Positions 26,039 through 34,850 of a stretch of 64,000 nt of DNA are shown piece after piece. The stretch comes from SYFT01 sp964489685 (GTDB taxonomy: Bacteria; Acidobacteriota; Vicinamibacteria; Vicinamibacterales; SCN-69-37). Both the position numbers and the translations under genes were made by a program. Position 1 is the stretch's first letter, and each line of letters opens with the position of its first letter. Location: positions 1 to 64,000 of the forward strand of contig CAZAZR010000003.1 of the NCBI GenBank assembly GCA_964489685.1, read 5' to 3'. The notes beneath the pieces were generated by a model. It saw nothing but the letters and a program-made list of their open reading frames with translations. It was not told the origin of the DNA and made no database searches.

Positions 26039-27035
26039 GTGAATATCGGGCTGATTGGGTACGGGTACTGGGGACCCAACCTTGCGCGCAACATTGCCAC
26101 GTCGAACGCGTGCCGACTGGCGGCGATCGCCGATCCGTCGAGTGCATGCCTTGCTGTCGCCGCGCGCGCACCCCGGTGTCGAACTGACGACGCACTGCGG
26201 CGATGTGATCGCCGCCCCCCACATTGATGCGGTGGTCGTTGCCACACCGGTCCAGTCGCACTTCGAGCTGGCTCTGGCGGCGCTGCGCGCAGGAAAACAC
26301 GTCTTTGTCGAGAAGCCCATGGCCAGGACATCTGATCAGGCGCTGTCGCTGATCGAAGAAAGCGAGCGACGGCGCCTGATTCTGATGGTGGACCACACGT
26401 ATGTGTTTTCGTCCGCCATCACCAGAATCGCGGAAGCCGTTCGTTCGGGTGAGCTGGGTGACCTGCAGTCGTGGGACTCCACACGTCTCAACCTGGGTTT
26501 GGTGCGGAGCGACGTCAACGTCGTGTGGGACCTGGCGGCCCACGACTTCGGCATACTCGACTACGTCCTGCCAGACCAGCCGAGTGCCATGGCCGTCACC
26601 GGCATGAGACCCGGAGGGTCCGACGCCGAACATCTGGCGTACCTCACACTCCATTTTCCGGCAGGCCTGCTCGCGCACATTACGGTGAGCTGGATTTCCC
26701 CCGTCAAGGTCCGGCGGACGCTCATTGCCGGAAGCCGGCGCACCCTGGTGTACGACGACCAGCTGGCAGAGGCGATGACGATTCACGAGTGCGGGCTGGA
26801 ACGAGACGGCGAGGGCCGCAGCGTTCGCTATCGCCGCGGGCACGTCGACACGCTCCCGCTCGATGTGGTTGAGCCGCTGTCACGAGCCGTCGATCACTTT
26901 GCCGACTGTATTTCGCGATCGGAACGGCCGATGGTCGACGGCGCAGCCGGACTGCGCGTGGTCCGGCTGCTTGAAGCGGCCGACCGTGCGCTCAGTTGCG
27001 GCGGCGTGATCACGCGACTGGGCGTGGGGGGATAG
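26039..27035 (+). pseudogene. Gfo/Idh/MocA oxidoreductase with +1 frameshift
   Basis: The N-terminal Rossmann part NIGLIGYGYWGPNLARNI starts at GTG 26039 (GTG 26036 also possible). It reads through RLAAIADPSSACLAVAARA, then loses frame near 26165-26175 in a CG-alternating stretch. The rest continues one base on: HPGVELTTHCGDVIAAPHID, VVVATPVQSHFELALAALRAG, FVEKPMARTSDQAL with the catalytic Lys, and the C-terminal domain to 27035. One extra base (or two missing) explains it. Homologues are NAD-dependent dehydrogenases of UDP-sugars such as WbpB-like enzymes. It is either a recent pseudogene or a sequencing error; the downstream frame is otherwise fully conserved. Confidence 0.8.
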
Positions 27036-28963
27036 ACCTCTACGCTCATGTCCTTGAACGTGGTGTTCGTCCCGTCGCGAGCGGTGAGACGAAACACATA
27101 GTCGCCGGCCACCGTCAGGCCTCTGGCTTCGGATCGGATCAGGTTGGGCGTGGCCAGAGTGACGTTGGCCCCGCCGGGCTGGCTGATGACACTCCAGGTG
27201 ACGTTGACCGCGTTGCCATCAATATCCACCACACCGCTGCGCAGCTCGGTGGTGCTGGCAGGCAACACGATCACGTCAGGCAACCGATAGTGCATGGAGT
27301 GGATAACCGGCGCCGCATTGACCGCGTGGCTGCGGAGGAACACCTCCCGAGTGACTGTGTGGGGGCCGTCGGACACATCGACGCCGAACACGTACTCGCC
27401 GGGCACGGTCAGCCCAGACACGGCTGTGGACGGGCCCTGGGGGACGGCAAATACCACGGCGGCCCCCTGCGGCGCACTGAGCACACGCCAGGCAAACGTC
27501 AGCGTGTCCCCTTCGGGGTCCGTCGCAGACGCCGACAGGGTGGTTCGTGTTTCTCCTGCCCAACGGTTGAGGTGTCGCGCGGCCGACTTCCATCCCGTCA
27601 CCAGAGGCGGTCGATTGGCTGCGGAGCGCGGATACACCGTCAGCACGGTGTTGGCGGGCAACTCCATCGTGAACGCCTGACCGCTCGACACCGTGCGTGG
27701 AGCCAGTTCCTGGCTCTCAGACCCGTGGATGGAGCGGCTGACGCCATAGAGCCCGGGCGCCAGGCCGTAGATTTCTGCCGTGGAGGGGACGGCGCCCGAG
27801 ATCAGTATCGCGGTCGTCTCGTTCTGCCGTTCGAAGGCCAGCGCGCGCACGTTCGGTGTCGTGCTGGACGCGCCGATGCGCACCGCGCCGGGGCGAACGT
27901 ACTTCATGATCTGGCGAAAGCTCCAGAAGCGCTCGTGCCGGGTGAACGAATGTCCATCAGCATCCACCGAGTAGAGCGCGGTGCGATCGGGTTCGGCACC
28001 AAATCCCACCATGGTGAACGACGCGCCCCACCGCGACACGCCGCCAATCACCAGGTCGTCATAGAGCCCCTGAACCGTGGCCAGGAGCCCGTCCTGCTCG
28101 GTCTGTCCCACGGGAATGCCCTTGGCATTCGCCAGAGCGAGGATCGACGCGCGGTACGGGTCGTCCACGCCGTATTTGTGGTACGTGATCAGTCCGACAT
28201 GAGACCAGAAGTCATTGTCGTTGCGCAGCGGGGCAATCTGCAGTTCCCAGGCCATCCGTGCATCAAAGGACTCCGGGAACTGAATTCTTGTCGCGTATCC
28301 GGCCTGAACCAACCGGGCGCCAAGGGCCTTGACGATCGGGGCGACGAAGGCGGGCCCCGCGTAGGTGGACGCCGCGAACTGGGGTTCGTTGATGACCGCG
28401 ACTGAATCCACCTCGATCGCGTACTGCTCCTTCAGATACTTCACGGCCGTGAACAAGTACTCGGCCCATTCCGCCGGGTTGTCCTGCAGCCACGCGGGAG
28501 TGCCATTCGCACCGAAATTTCCCATCGACAGATAGATGTGGAATCGCTCGCCGTTGGCCTCAACCTTGCGCTTCAAGGGAAGCAGGTCGCGTTGTGCCAC
28601 GAGGTCGAGCCACGCGACGTTGAACCTGGTTCGATCTTCGGTCAGCGGGTCGTTGTTGTCGTTCACGGGCTCCCACAGCCGGTCCGGCGGGTGGTGATGC
28701 GACAGCACACGGACCGAGTTGAACCCGAATACATCGACCGCATCGTCATACAGCTGATCGAACAGCCTGGCCGGGTACGGTTCGAGCATGGTGGACATCT
28801 GCTCGCCCGTCGGTGACTGATCGGCGCCCCAGCCGAGGATGGTCTGGTGCCGGTCGGTGCGGTCCACGGAAATGGCAATCCGCTCGACGAGGCGGTCGCC
28901 GGTGGCCGACGTCGTGGCCAGGCACGTCAGCAGCAGAACCCAGAACGACATCCGGCGATCCAT
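26894..28963 (-). CDS. Secreted GH30-like glycoside hydrolase with Ig/PKD-like tail
   Basis: A 689-residue exported enzyme. After a signal peptide (residues 1-21) an (alpha/beta)8 domain runs to about 350: TILGWGADQS near 41, acid/base Glu193 in VINEPQF and a candidate nucleophile Glu289 in GQTEQDG, arranged as in clan GH-A family 30. A beta-sandwich follows (about 360-455), then two PKD/REJ-like domains (TLSASATDPEGDTLTFAWRV and the next repeat). It probably cleaves a plant or microbial beta-glycan. The last 47 residues are antisense to the convergent oxidoreductase gene and low in complexity. ATG 28963 has an AAGGGGGAC site upstream; TACAAT at 28997-28992 could be its -10. Confidence 0.75.
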   Translation of the reverse strand: MDRRMSFWVLLLTCLATTSATGDRLVERIAISVDRTDRHQTILGWGADQSPTGEQMSTMLEPYPARLFDQLYDDAVDVFGFNSVRVLSHHHPPDRLWEPVNDNNDPLTEDRTRFNVAWLDLVAQRDLLPLKRKVEANGERFHIYLSMGNFGANGTPAWLQDNPAEWAEYLFTAVKYLKEQYAIEVDSVAVINEPQFAASTYAGPAFVAPIVKALGARLVQAGYATRIQFPESFDARMAWELQIAPLRNDNDFWSHVGLITYHKYGVDDPYRASILALANAKGIPVGQTEQDGLLATVQGLYDDLVIGGVSRWGASFTMVGFGAEPDRTALYSVDADGHSFTRHERFWSFRQIMKYVRPGAVRIGASSTTPNVRALAFERQNETTAILISGAVPSTAEIYGLAPGLYGVSRSIHGSESQELAPRTVSSGQAFTMELPANTVLTVYPRSAANRPPLVTGWKSAARHLNRWAGETRTTLSASATDPEGDTLTFAWRVLSAPQGAAVVFAVPQGPSTAVSGLTVPGEYVFGVDVSDGPHTVTREVFLRSHAVNAAPVIHSMHYRLPDVIVLPASTTELRSGVVDIDGNAVNVTWSVISQPGGANVTLATPNLIRSEARGLTVAGDYVFRLTARDGTNTTFKDMSVEVYPPTPSRVITPPQLSARSAASSSRTTRSPAAPSTIGRSDREIQSAK

Positions 28964-29039
28964 TCCGTCCCCCTTGAAGAGTCCCCAGACCATTGTATTT
29001 CGGTTCATCGGCCTCACCTGCCTTCTTCTACACTGTCGT

Positions 29040-32000
29040 ATGCGCCGCCTTGCCTCCGTTTGCCTGTTGTTATTCACGTTCGCTCTTGCCACTCACGCCC
29101 AGAACACACCCCTGACGGTGCTCGAGGCCGGTCCGACAGGTCCGTTGGCCCAACTCTCTGACGCGAATGAGGTACGGCTGATTTTTTCGGAACCGATGGT
29201 GGCCCTCGGCCGCGTACCGTCCAACCCGCAGATTCCGTGGGTGACCATCACGCCGCGCATCGCCGGCGCGTTTCGCTGGTCGGGCACGACGATCCTGATC
29301 TTCACCCCTGACCCATCCGCGCCGCTGCCGTTTGCAACCCGGTACACCGTCAACGTCGATGCCAACGCCACGAGCGCGGCGGGACGCAGGCTCGGCACAC
29401 CCTACCGATTCGAGTTCACCACACCAACAGTGCAGCTGACGTCCGCGCGCTGGTATCGGAAGAACCGCCGCGCGAACAGCCCGGTGGTCGTCGCACTGCA
29501 GTTCAACCAGCGCGTGCGGCCCGCAGACGTGCTGGCACACGTGAAGGTGCGCCATGAAGCACACGAATGGGAAGCGCCGGCCTTCACTGAGCGCGAACAG
29601 GCGCGTCTGGCAGCGGGCGATCCGGCCGGCCTTGCGGCGTTCCTGGCGAAAGTGGCCGCCACTCGCCGCACCACACAATCCATGGCGCCCGTCGCGCTGC
29701 GACTGGCCACAGAGTGGGACCGCGAACGGTTTCCGCCAAGCGACTCACTCGTGATGGTTGAAACAGTGACGGTCCCTGCTCCGGGAGCCTGGCTCGCGGT
29801 CACGGCCGACGCCTCGATGCCCAGTCCGGCGGGCCGCGAAGTGCGAGGCGAGCCATCCGTCAGCGTGGTCGAACTCGAACCGGCCTTCTTCGCACAGCAG
29901 ATGCCCTGCGCCGACGGATGTGATCCGTCGGGCTGGAATCCCGTACGGTTCACCACGTCGGTCACACGGCGCGCTTTTTCCTCGGGCCTGAGCATCCGCG
30001 ATATCACTGATGCCGCAGGTGAGACGACGGTCAGCAAGCCCACGACCGCCGCTGCGCCCACCTTCAGCGAGGCCGAATCCGACCGTGCGTACAACGTGGA
30101 GGATGGCGGGTTCGAGCGTCAGACGCCGGCCAGGACGTGGCGCCTCCGCCTCGACCCCTCCCTCCGCTCCGAAGATGGCCAGACCCTTGGCTACACATGG
30201 ATTGCGATCGTCGACAACCAGCACGAGCAGGCGTTCGTGAGCTTCGGTGATGGCCATGGCGTGTGGGAAAAGAGCAGCGGCCCCATGCTGCCCTTCTCGG
30301 CCAGGAACTTCCGCACAGTCACCCAGTGGCTGTCACGCGTCAGTCTCGACACACTCATGCCCACGCTGCTCACGCTGCAGAACGACAATTTCAGAACGGC
30401 GCCGACCGGCGTCGGCACAGCCCGGAAGCTGACGGTGAGACCCGACGCGATTCAGGCGCACGGCATTGACCTGACGCCGGTCTTGTCGGCCGCCGGCACA
30501 GGCCTGGTGCGAGCCACGGTCATGCCGGGCACGACCATCGATCGTGTGGCCGGGCAAACGGACCCCGATGGCACGGCGCGGACCAGCCTGCCGCGCTCTA
30601 CCGTCGTGCAGGCCACCAACCTCGGCCTGACGGTCAAGGACAGCCCGCAGAACACACTGGTCTTCGTCACGAGTCTCGACACCGGCGCGCCCGTCGCACA
30701 CGCGCGCGTGTCCATCGTCAACCTGAAGAACGTCCGGGTGTGGCAGGGCACGACGAACACCGACGGCATCGCGATGGCTCCTGCCCTGCCGTTGCGCAGC
30801 GACAACGCATGGGAACTCCAGTTCATTGTCACGGCAGAAAAAGACGGTGATGTGTCGTACGTCGGCTCGGATTGGAACGAAGGCATCTATCCGTGGGCGT
30901 TCGACGTGCCATACGCACTCGAAGAAGCCACGCCGCTGCTGCGGGGTTCGGTCTTCACCGATCGGGGTGTCTACAAACCCGGCGAAGAAATCCACGTCAA
31001 GGCGATCGTCAGGTCCGATACGCCGAATGGCATTCGATCGTTGCCGGAGGGGACAACCCTCAATGTACGCACGCATGACAGCCGCGACCGCCTGGTGGAC
31101 GAGCGAACGATCCGCCTGAACACCTGGAGCAGCGCTGAATGGACCTGGACGGTACCGGCCGCCGCAACCCTGGGCACATACCGGCTCGAGGTGGAATGGC
31201 CCGAGCCTGGAGCACCGGCGGCCACCGTAGACGCGGCGAGGCACAATAGCTGGCTGCGGACGATCAGTGGGGATTTCCTGGTGGCGGCGTACCGCAAGCC
31301 GGACTTCAGAGTGGATGCCACGCTCACCGCGGACGCGCCGATTGCCGGCGCGACGCTGCAGGCGGCAGCGACCGCGCAGTATTTGTTCGGCAGTCCGCTT
31401 GCCTCGCGCCCGGTTCGTTGGACCGTGACCCGGCAGCCGGAGTTTGGTGTGCCCGCCGCCATTCGCGACCGCTACCCGGAGGAACGGTTCGACTTTGGCG
31501 CACCCGCGCGGGAAGAGCGCGTGGATGCCGCCGTGGCCGGCGATACGGCCGCCGTGGACACGGCGGGCCGCTTCACGACCACGGTCACGCTCGATCGCAG
31601 GGCAGACCTGGCGTTTCGCTACACGTTTGAAGCTGAAGTCGAGGATGTCTCACGACAACGTATCGCCAACCGGGCGTCACTGATCGTCCATCCGGCGGCG
31701 TTCTATGTCGGCCTTGGTGTGCGCGACCGATTCGCCAACGCCAGCGCCGGCGCATCGGTGGCGGTCGTCGCTGCTGACGTGAACGGCCGCGTCGTCCCCG
31801 GCACACAGGTGACTGTGGCCTTGATTCGCGAGCAGTGGAACTCCGTGCGCACGGCGCAAGGCCAGGGATTCTACGAGTGGGAAACGACGCGAACGGAAGT
31901 GCCCGCGGGATCGTGGACGGTCACGACAGGGGTCGAGCCGGTCAATCTGGCCATCCCTGTGCCCGAAGGTGGCTCGTACCTGATTCGCGCCACCGCCCAG

Positions 32001-34850
32001 GATGCCGAGGGTCGAAGTACACGAACGGAAACCTCGTTCTACGGTCTGGGCAGCGGCTACACGGCGTGGCAGCGGTTCGATCACAACCGCATCACGCTGA
32101 CGCCAGAACGGCAGACCTGGAAGGTGGGCGAACGGGCACGCGTGATGATCGAGTCGCCATGGGACACCGCCACGGCATTGCTCACCGTGGAGCGTGAAGG
32201 CGTTCGCAGCCACCAGCGATTCACGCTGACGTCCACACAGCAGACCGTGGACATTCCCATCACCGAAGACGAGATTCCGAACATCTACGTCTCGGTGCTG
32301 CTCATCCGTGGCCGCACCTCCAACGACTTCGGTCAGGACGGCAGTGACCCGGGCAAACCCGCGTTCCGGCTGGGGTATACGCAACTCAAAGTCGAGGACG
32401 CCACCAAGCGACTGTCGGTGGCCGTTTCGGCCGACCGCCCCGAATACCGCCCGGCCAGCAACGCCAGGGTCACGGTGAAAGTGGCCGACGCCGCCGCGCG
32501 TGGCGTGGCCAGCGAAGTGACATTGTGGGCGGTGGACTACGGCGTGCTGTCGCTCACCGGCTATCAGGCCCCTGACGTGGCAAGCGCCGTGTATCTGGCG
32601 AAGGGCCTGCAGGTGATGACCGCAGACAGCCGGCAGCGCATCGTGTCGCGCCGTGTGCTGACACCCAAGGGCGGAGACGCGGGTGGAGGTGGCGGCCTGG
32701 ACAATGTCCGCCAGGACTTCAGACCGCTCGCGTTCTGGCTGGGCTCGGTCGTGACCAACGCCAACGGCACGGCCACCACCGAGGTCAAGTTGCCGGAGTC
32801 GTTGACGACGTACCGCATTCTGGCCGTTGCGGGCGATGCGGCTTCGCGATTCGGATCGGGTTCCGCCGAAATGAAGGTCAGCAAACCGGTGACGATGCTG
32901 GGTGCATTCCCCCGGTTCCTGAGCATGGGCGATTCGGCAACCTTCGGGGCCGTGGTGACAAACACACTGAGCGCCGGCGGAGACGCGCGTGTCACCATTC
33001 GCAGCCTCGATCCAGGCATCGTGGAAATCACAGGCCCCGCCACGCAGAGCCTGTCCCTGGGTGCAGGGAGCAGTACGAATGTGCGGTTCTCGGCTGGGGC
33101 CCGACGCGTCGGCCTGGCACGCGTGCAGATGACCGTGACGCTTGGGGCCAACACCGATGCGTTTGAGGCGACCGTACCGGTGACCGCGCTCACGCGACTT
33201 GAGACCAGCGCTGCGTTCGGCGACACGACAGATCGAGCGACTCAGCCGTTCGAAGTGCCAGCGGGCGTGGCCCCAGCCGTTGGCAGCCTCTCGATCGATT
33301 GGGCGTCCACGGCGATGGTCGGCCTTGGAACGGGTGCGCGGTATCTGGTGGACTATCCCTACGGATGCGCTGAACAGAAGGCGTCCGCGGCGATGGCCTT
33401 CCTGCTGGCGGCCGATCTGGGCGCGGCGTTCTCACTAGGCGACATCAACCCGGCCGACTATCGCGATCGCGCCGTTCGCCTGCTGCAGGACCTGACGAAG
33501 TTCCAGGGCACGGACGGGGGCTTCGGCCTCTGGCCTGGCGTGATGTCCGACCCGTACCTGACGGCCTACATCCTCCATGTCATGAAGACCGGTCAGGACC
33601 TGGGCGTGGCGCCCGAGGCGGCCGTGGTGGAGCGCGCACTTGACTATCTGGCGCAAGTGCTGGCGCAGCCCGCTCCGGCGCAGGTGCAATGGATTCCAAT
33701 CTGGGCGGCTTCACAAGCCTTCGGCGTGAAGATGCTCGCCGAGTTCGGCCGCGATCAGGATTCAAACATCACGCGCCTGGTCGGCGTGGCAGACCGCGTG
33801 CCCGTGTTCGCGTTGTCATATCTGCTCGACGCGATGGCGGCGACCAAAGACCGTGGACCACGGTATGTCGCCACGCTCGCACGTGTGACCAACGCGCTCC
33901 GCGTGGAGGGGGATCAGACCCACGTGCAGGAGTTGAACGAAGACGCGCTCGGCTGGATCTGGCACTCGAACATCAGGTCCACGGCGATCGTGCTCAGCGG
34001 CATGGCACGCCGGCAGGATGCGCCGGTGGTGATCCCGGGCCTCGTGCGATGGCTCAACCTCGCGCGCAAGGATGGCCACTGGGGCAGCACACAGAGCAAC
34101 GCGACCACGCTTGAAGCGATGGTGCGGTACTCCCGCGCGTTTGAGTCCGAAGTGCCCGACATGACCGCCACGGCGACGATCGGCACGAGACCCGTGGGCA
34201 CGGCCACGTTCCAGGGTCGATCACTCGTGGCCCAGCAACTACGGCTTGCCATGCCCGAACTGTTGCGCTTGGCTGAGGCCGGGTCCACCACCGAGCTCAC
34301 CATCAGCAAGGCCGGCACTGGGCGGCTCTATTATTCGACGCGTTTCCAATATGCCCTTCAGCAGGCGCTGCCGGCGCTCGACCAGGGCATGCGCGTCGAA
34401 CGCCGTTACGAGACGTTTGTGGAAAATGGCGATGGCCGCGCCGATACCTCGTTCGCTGCCGGCGACCTCGTTCGTGTCGTGCTGCGGGTGACCTTGCCGA
34501 AGGAACGGCGTTACGTGGCGGTGACGGACCCTGTGCCGGCTGGCTTCGAGGCGGTGGACGGGTGGTTCAGTACGACGGCATCGGACCTGGCCCGCCAGTC
34601 GTCGGTGTCGGGCGATGAGGGCGGCAACTGGTGGCGGCGCTGGCAGCGAGGCGGATTCGACCATGTCGAGAAGTTCGACGACCGCGTCATGATTTTCGCC
34701 ACGCGCCTGAGTGACGGCACGCACGAGTATTCGTACCTCGTCAGGGCCACCACCTCAGGTACCTTCACCGCCCAGGGCACCTGGGCCGAGGAAATGTATG
34801 CGCCCGAGGTCAACGGCCGCAGTTCGCCGGCCACGGTCGTGATCAGATGA
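29040..34850 (+). CDS. Bacterial alpha-2-macroglobulin
   Basis: A 1936-residue periplasmic protein of the YfhM/bacterial alpha-2-macroglobulin family. The signal peptide (residues 1-21) is followed by repeated MG beta-sandwich domains. RGSVFTDRGVYKPGEEIHVK starts the conserved MG3/MG4 core and EVKLPESLTTYRILAVA precedes the thioester region. The thioester is CAEQ at 1443-1446 in YPYGCAEQKAS, inside an alpha/alpha-toroid with NGGFGLW-like DGGFGLWPG. It traps invading proteases covalently. No lipobox Cys is visible, so it may be soluble. The partner PBP1C gene overlaps its stop by 4 nt. No ribosome site precedes ATG 29040; a TACACT at 29029-29034 suggests a leaderless message. Confidence 0.92.
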   Translation: MRRLASVCLLLFTFALATHAQNTPLTVLEAGPTGPLAQLSDANEVRLIFSEPMVALGRVPSNPQIPWVTITPRIAGAFRWSGTTILIFTPDPSAPLPFATRYTVNVDANATSAAGRRLGTPYRFEFTTPTVQLTSARWYRKNRRANSPVVVALQFNQRVRPADVLAHVKVRHEAHEWEAPAFTEREQARLAAGDPAGLAAFLAKVAATRRTTQSMAPVALRLATEWDRERFPPSDSLVMVETVTVPAPGAWLAVTADASMPSPAGREVRGEPSVSVVELEPAFFAQQMPCADGCDPSGWNPVRFTTSVTRRAFSSGLSIRDITDAAGETTVSKPTTAAAPTFSEAESDRAYNVEDGGFERQTPARTWRLRLDPSLRSEDGQTLGYTWIAIVDNQHEQAFVSFGDGHGVWEKSSGPMLPFSARNFRTVTQWLSRVSLDTLMPTLLTLQNDNFRTAPTGVGTARKLTVRPDAIQAHGIDLTPVLSAAGTGLVRATVMPGTTIDRVAGQTDPDGTARTSLPRSTVVQATNLGLTVKDSPQNTLVFVTSLDTGAPVAHARVSIVNLKNVRVWQGTTNTDGIAMAPALPLRSDNAWELQFIVTAEKDGDVSYVGSDWNEGIYPWAFDVPYALEEATPLLRGSVFTDRGVYKPGEEIHVKAIVRSDTPNGIRSLPEGTTLNVRTHDSRDRLVDERTIRLNTWSSAEWTWTVPAAATLGTYRLEVEWPEPGAPAATVDAARHNSWLRTISGDFLVAAYRKPDFRVDATLTADAPIAGATLQAAATAQYLFGSPLASRPVRWTVTRQPEFGVPAAIRDRYPEERFDFGAPAREERVDAAVAGDTAAVDTAGRFTTTVTLDRRADLAFRYTFEAEVEDVSRQRIANRASLIVHPAAFYVGLGVRDRFANASAGASVAVVAADVNGRVVPGTQVTVALIREQWNSVRTAQGQGFYEWETTRTEVPAGSWTVTTGVEPVNLAIPVPEGGSYLIRATAQDAEGRSTRTETSFYGLGSGYTAWQRFDHNRITLTPERQTWKVGERARVMIESPWDTATALLTVEREGVRSHQRFTLTSTQQTVDIPITEDEIPNIYVSVLLIRGRTSNDFGQDGSDPGKPAFRLGYTQLKVEDATKRLSVAVSADRPEYRPASNARVTVKVADAAARGVASEVTLWAVDYGVLSLTGYQAPDVASAVYLAKGLQVMTADSRQRIVSRRVLTPKGGDAGGGGGLDNVRQDFRPLAFWLGSVVTNANGTATTEVKLPESLTTYRILAVAGDAASRFGSGSAEMKVSKPVTMLGAFPRFLSMGDSATFGAVVTNTLSAGGDARVTIRSLDPGIVEITGPATQSLSLGAGSSTNVRFSAGARRVGLARVQMTVTLGANTDAFEATVPVTALTRLETSAAFGDTTDRATQPFEVPAGVAPAVGSLSIDWASTAMVGLGTGARYLVDYPYGCAEQKASAAMAFLLAADLGAAFSLGDINPADYRDRAVRLLQDLTKFQGTDGGFGLWPGVMSDPYLTAYILHVMKTGQDLGVAPEAAVVERALDYLAQVLAQPAPAQVQWIPIWAASQAFGVKMLAEFGRDQDSNITRLVGVADRVPVFALSYLLDAMAATKDRGPRYVATLARVTNALRVEGDQTHVQELNEDALGWIWHSNIRSTAIVLSGMARRQDAPVVIPGLVRWLNLARKDGHWGSTQSNATTLEAMVRYSRAFESEVPDMTATATIGTRPVGTATFQGRSLVAQQLRLAMPELLRLAEAGSTTELTISKAGTGRLYYSTRFQYALQQALPALDQGMRVERRYETFVENGDGRADTSFAAGDLVRVVLRVTLPKERRYVAVTDPVPAGFEAVDGWFSTTASDLARQSSVSGDEGGNWWRRWQRGGFDHVEKFDDRVMIFATRLSDGTHEYSYLVRATTSGTFTAQGTWAEEMYAPEVNGRSSPATVVIR

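Noticed and set aside
26996..28405. 469-residue open frame on the plus strand opposite the glycosidase gene
   Set aside because: High-GC codon usage leaves antisense frames open; the product has no motif and the minus-strand enzyme has clear catalytic sites.
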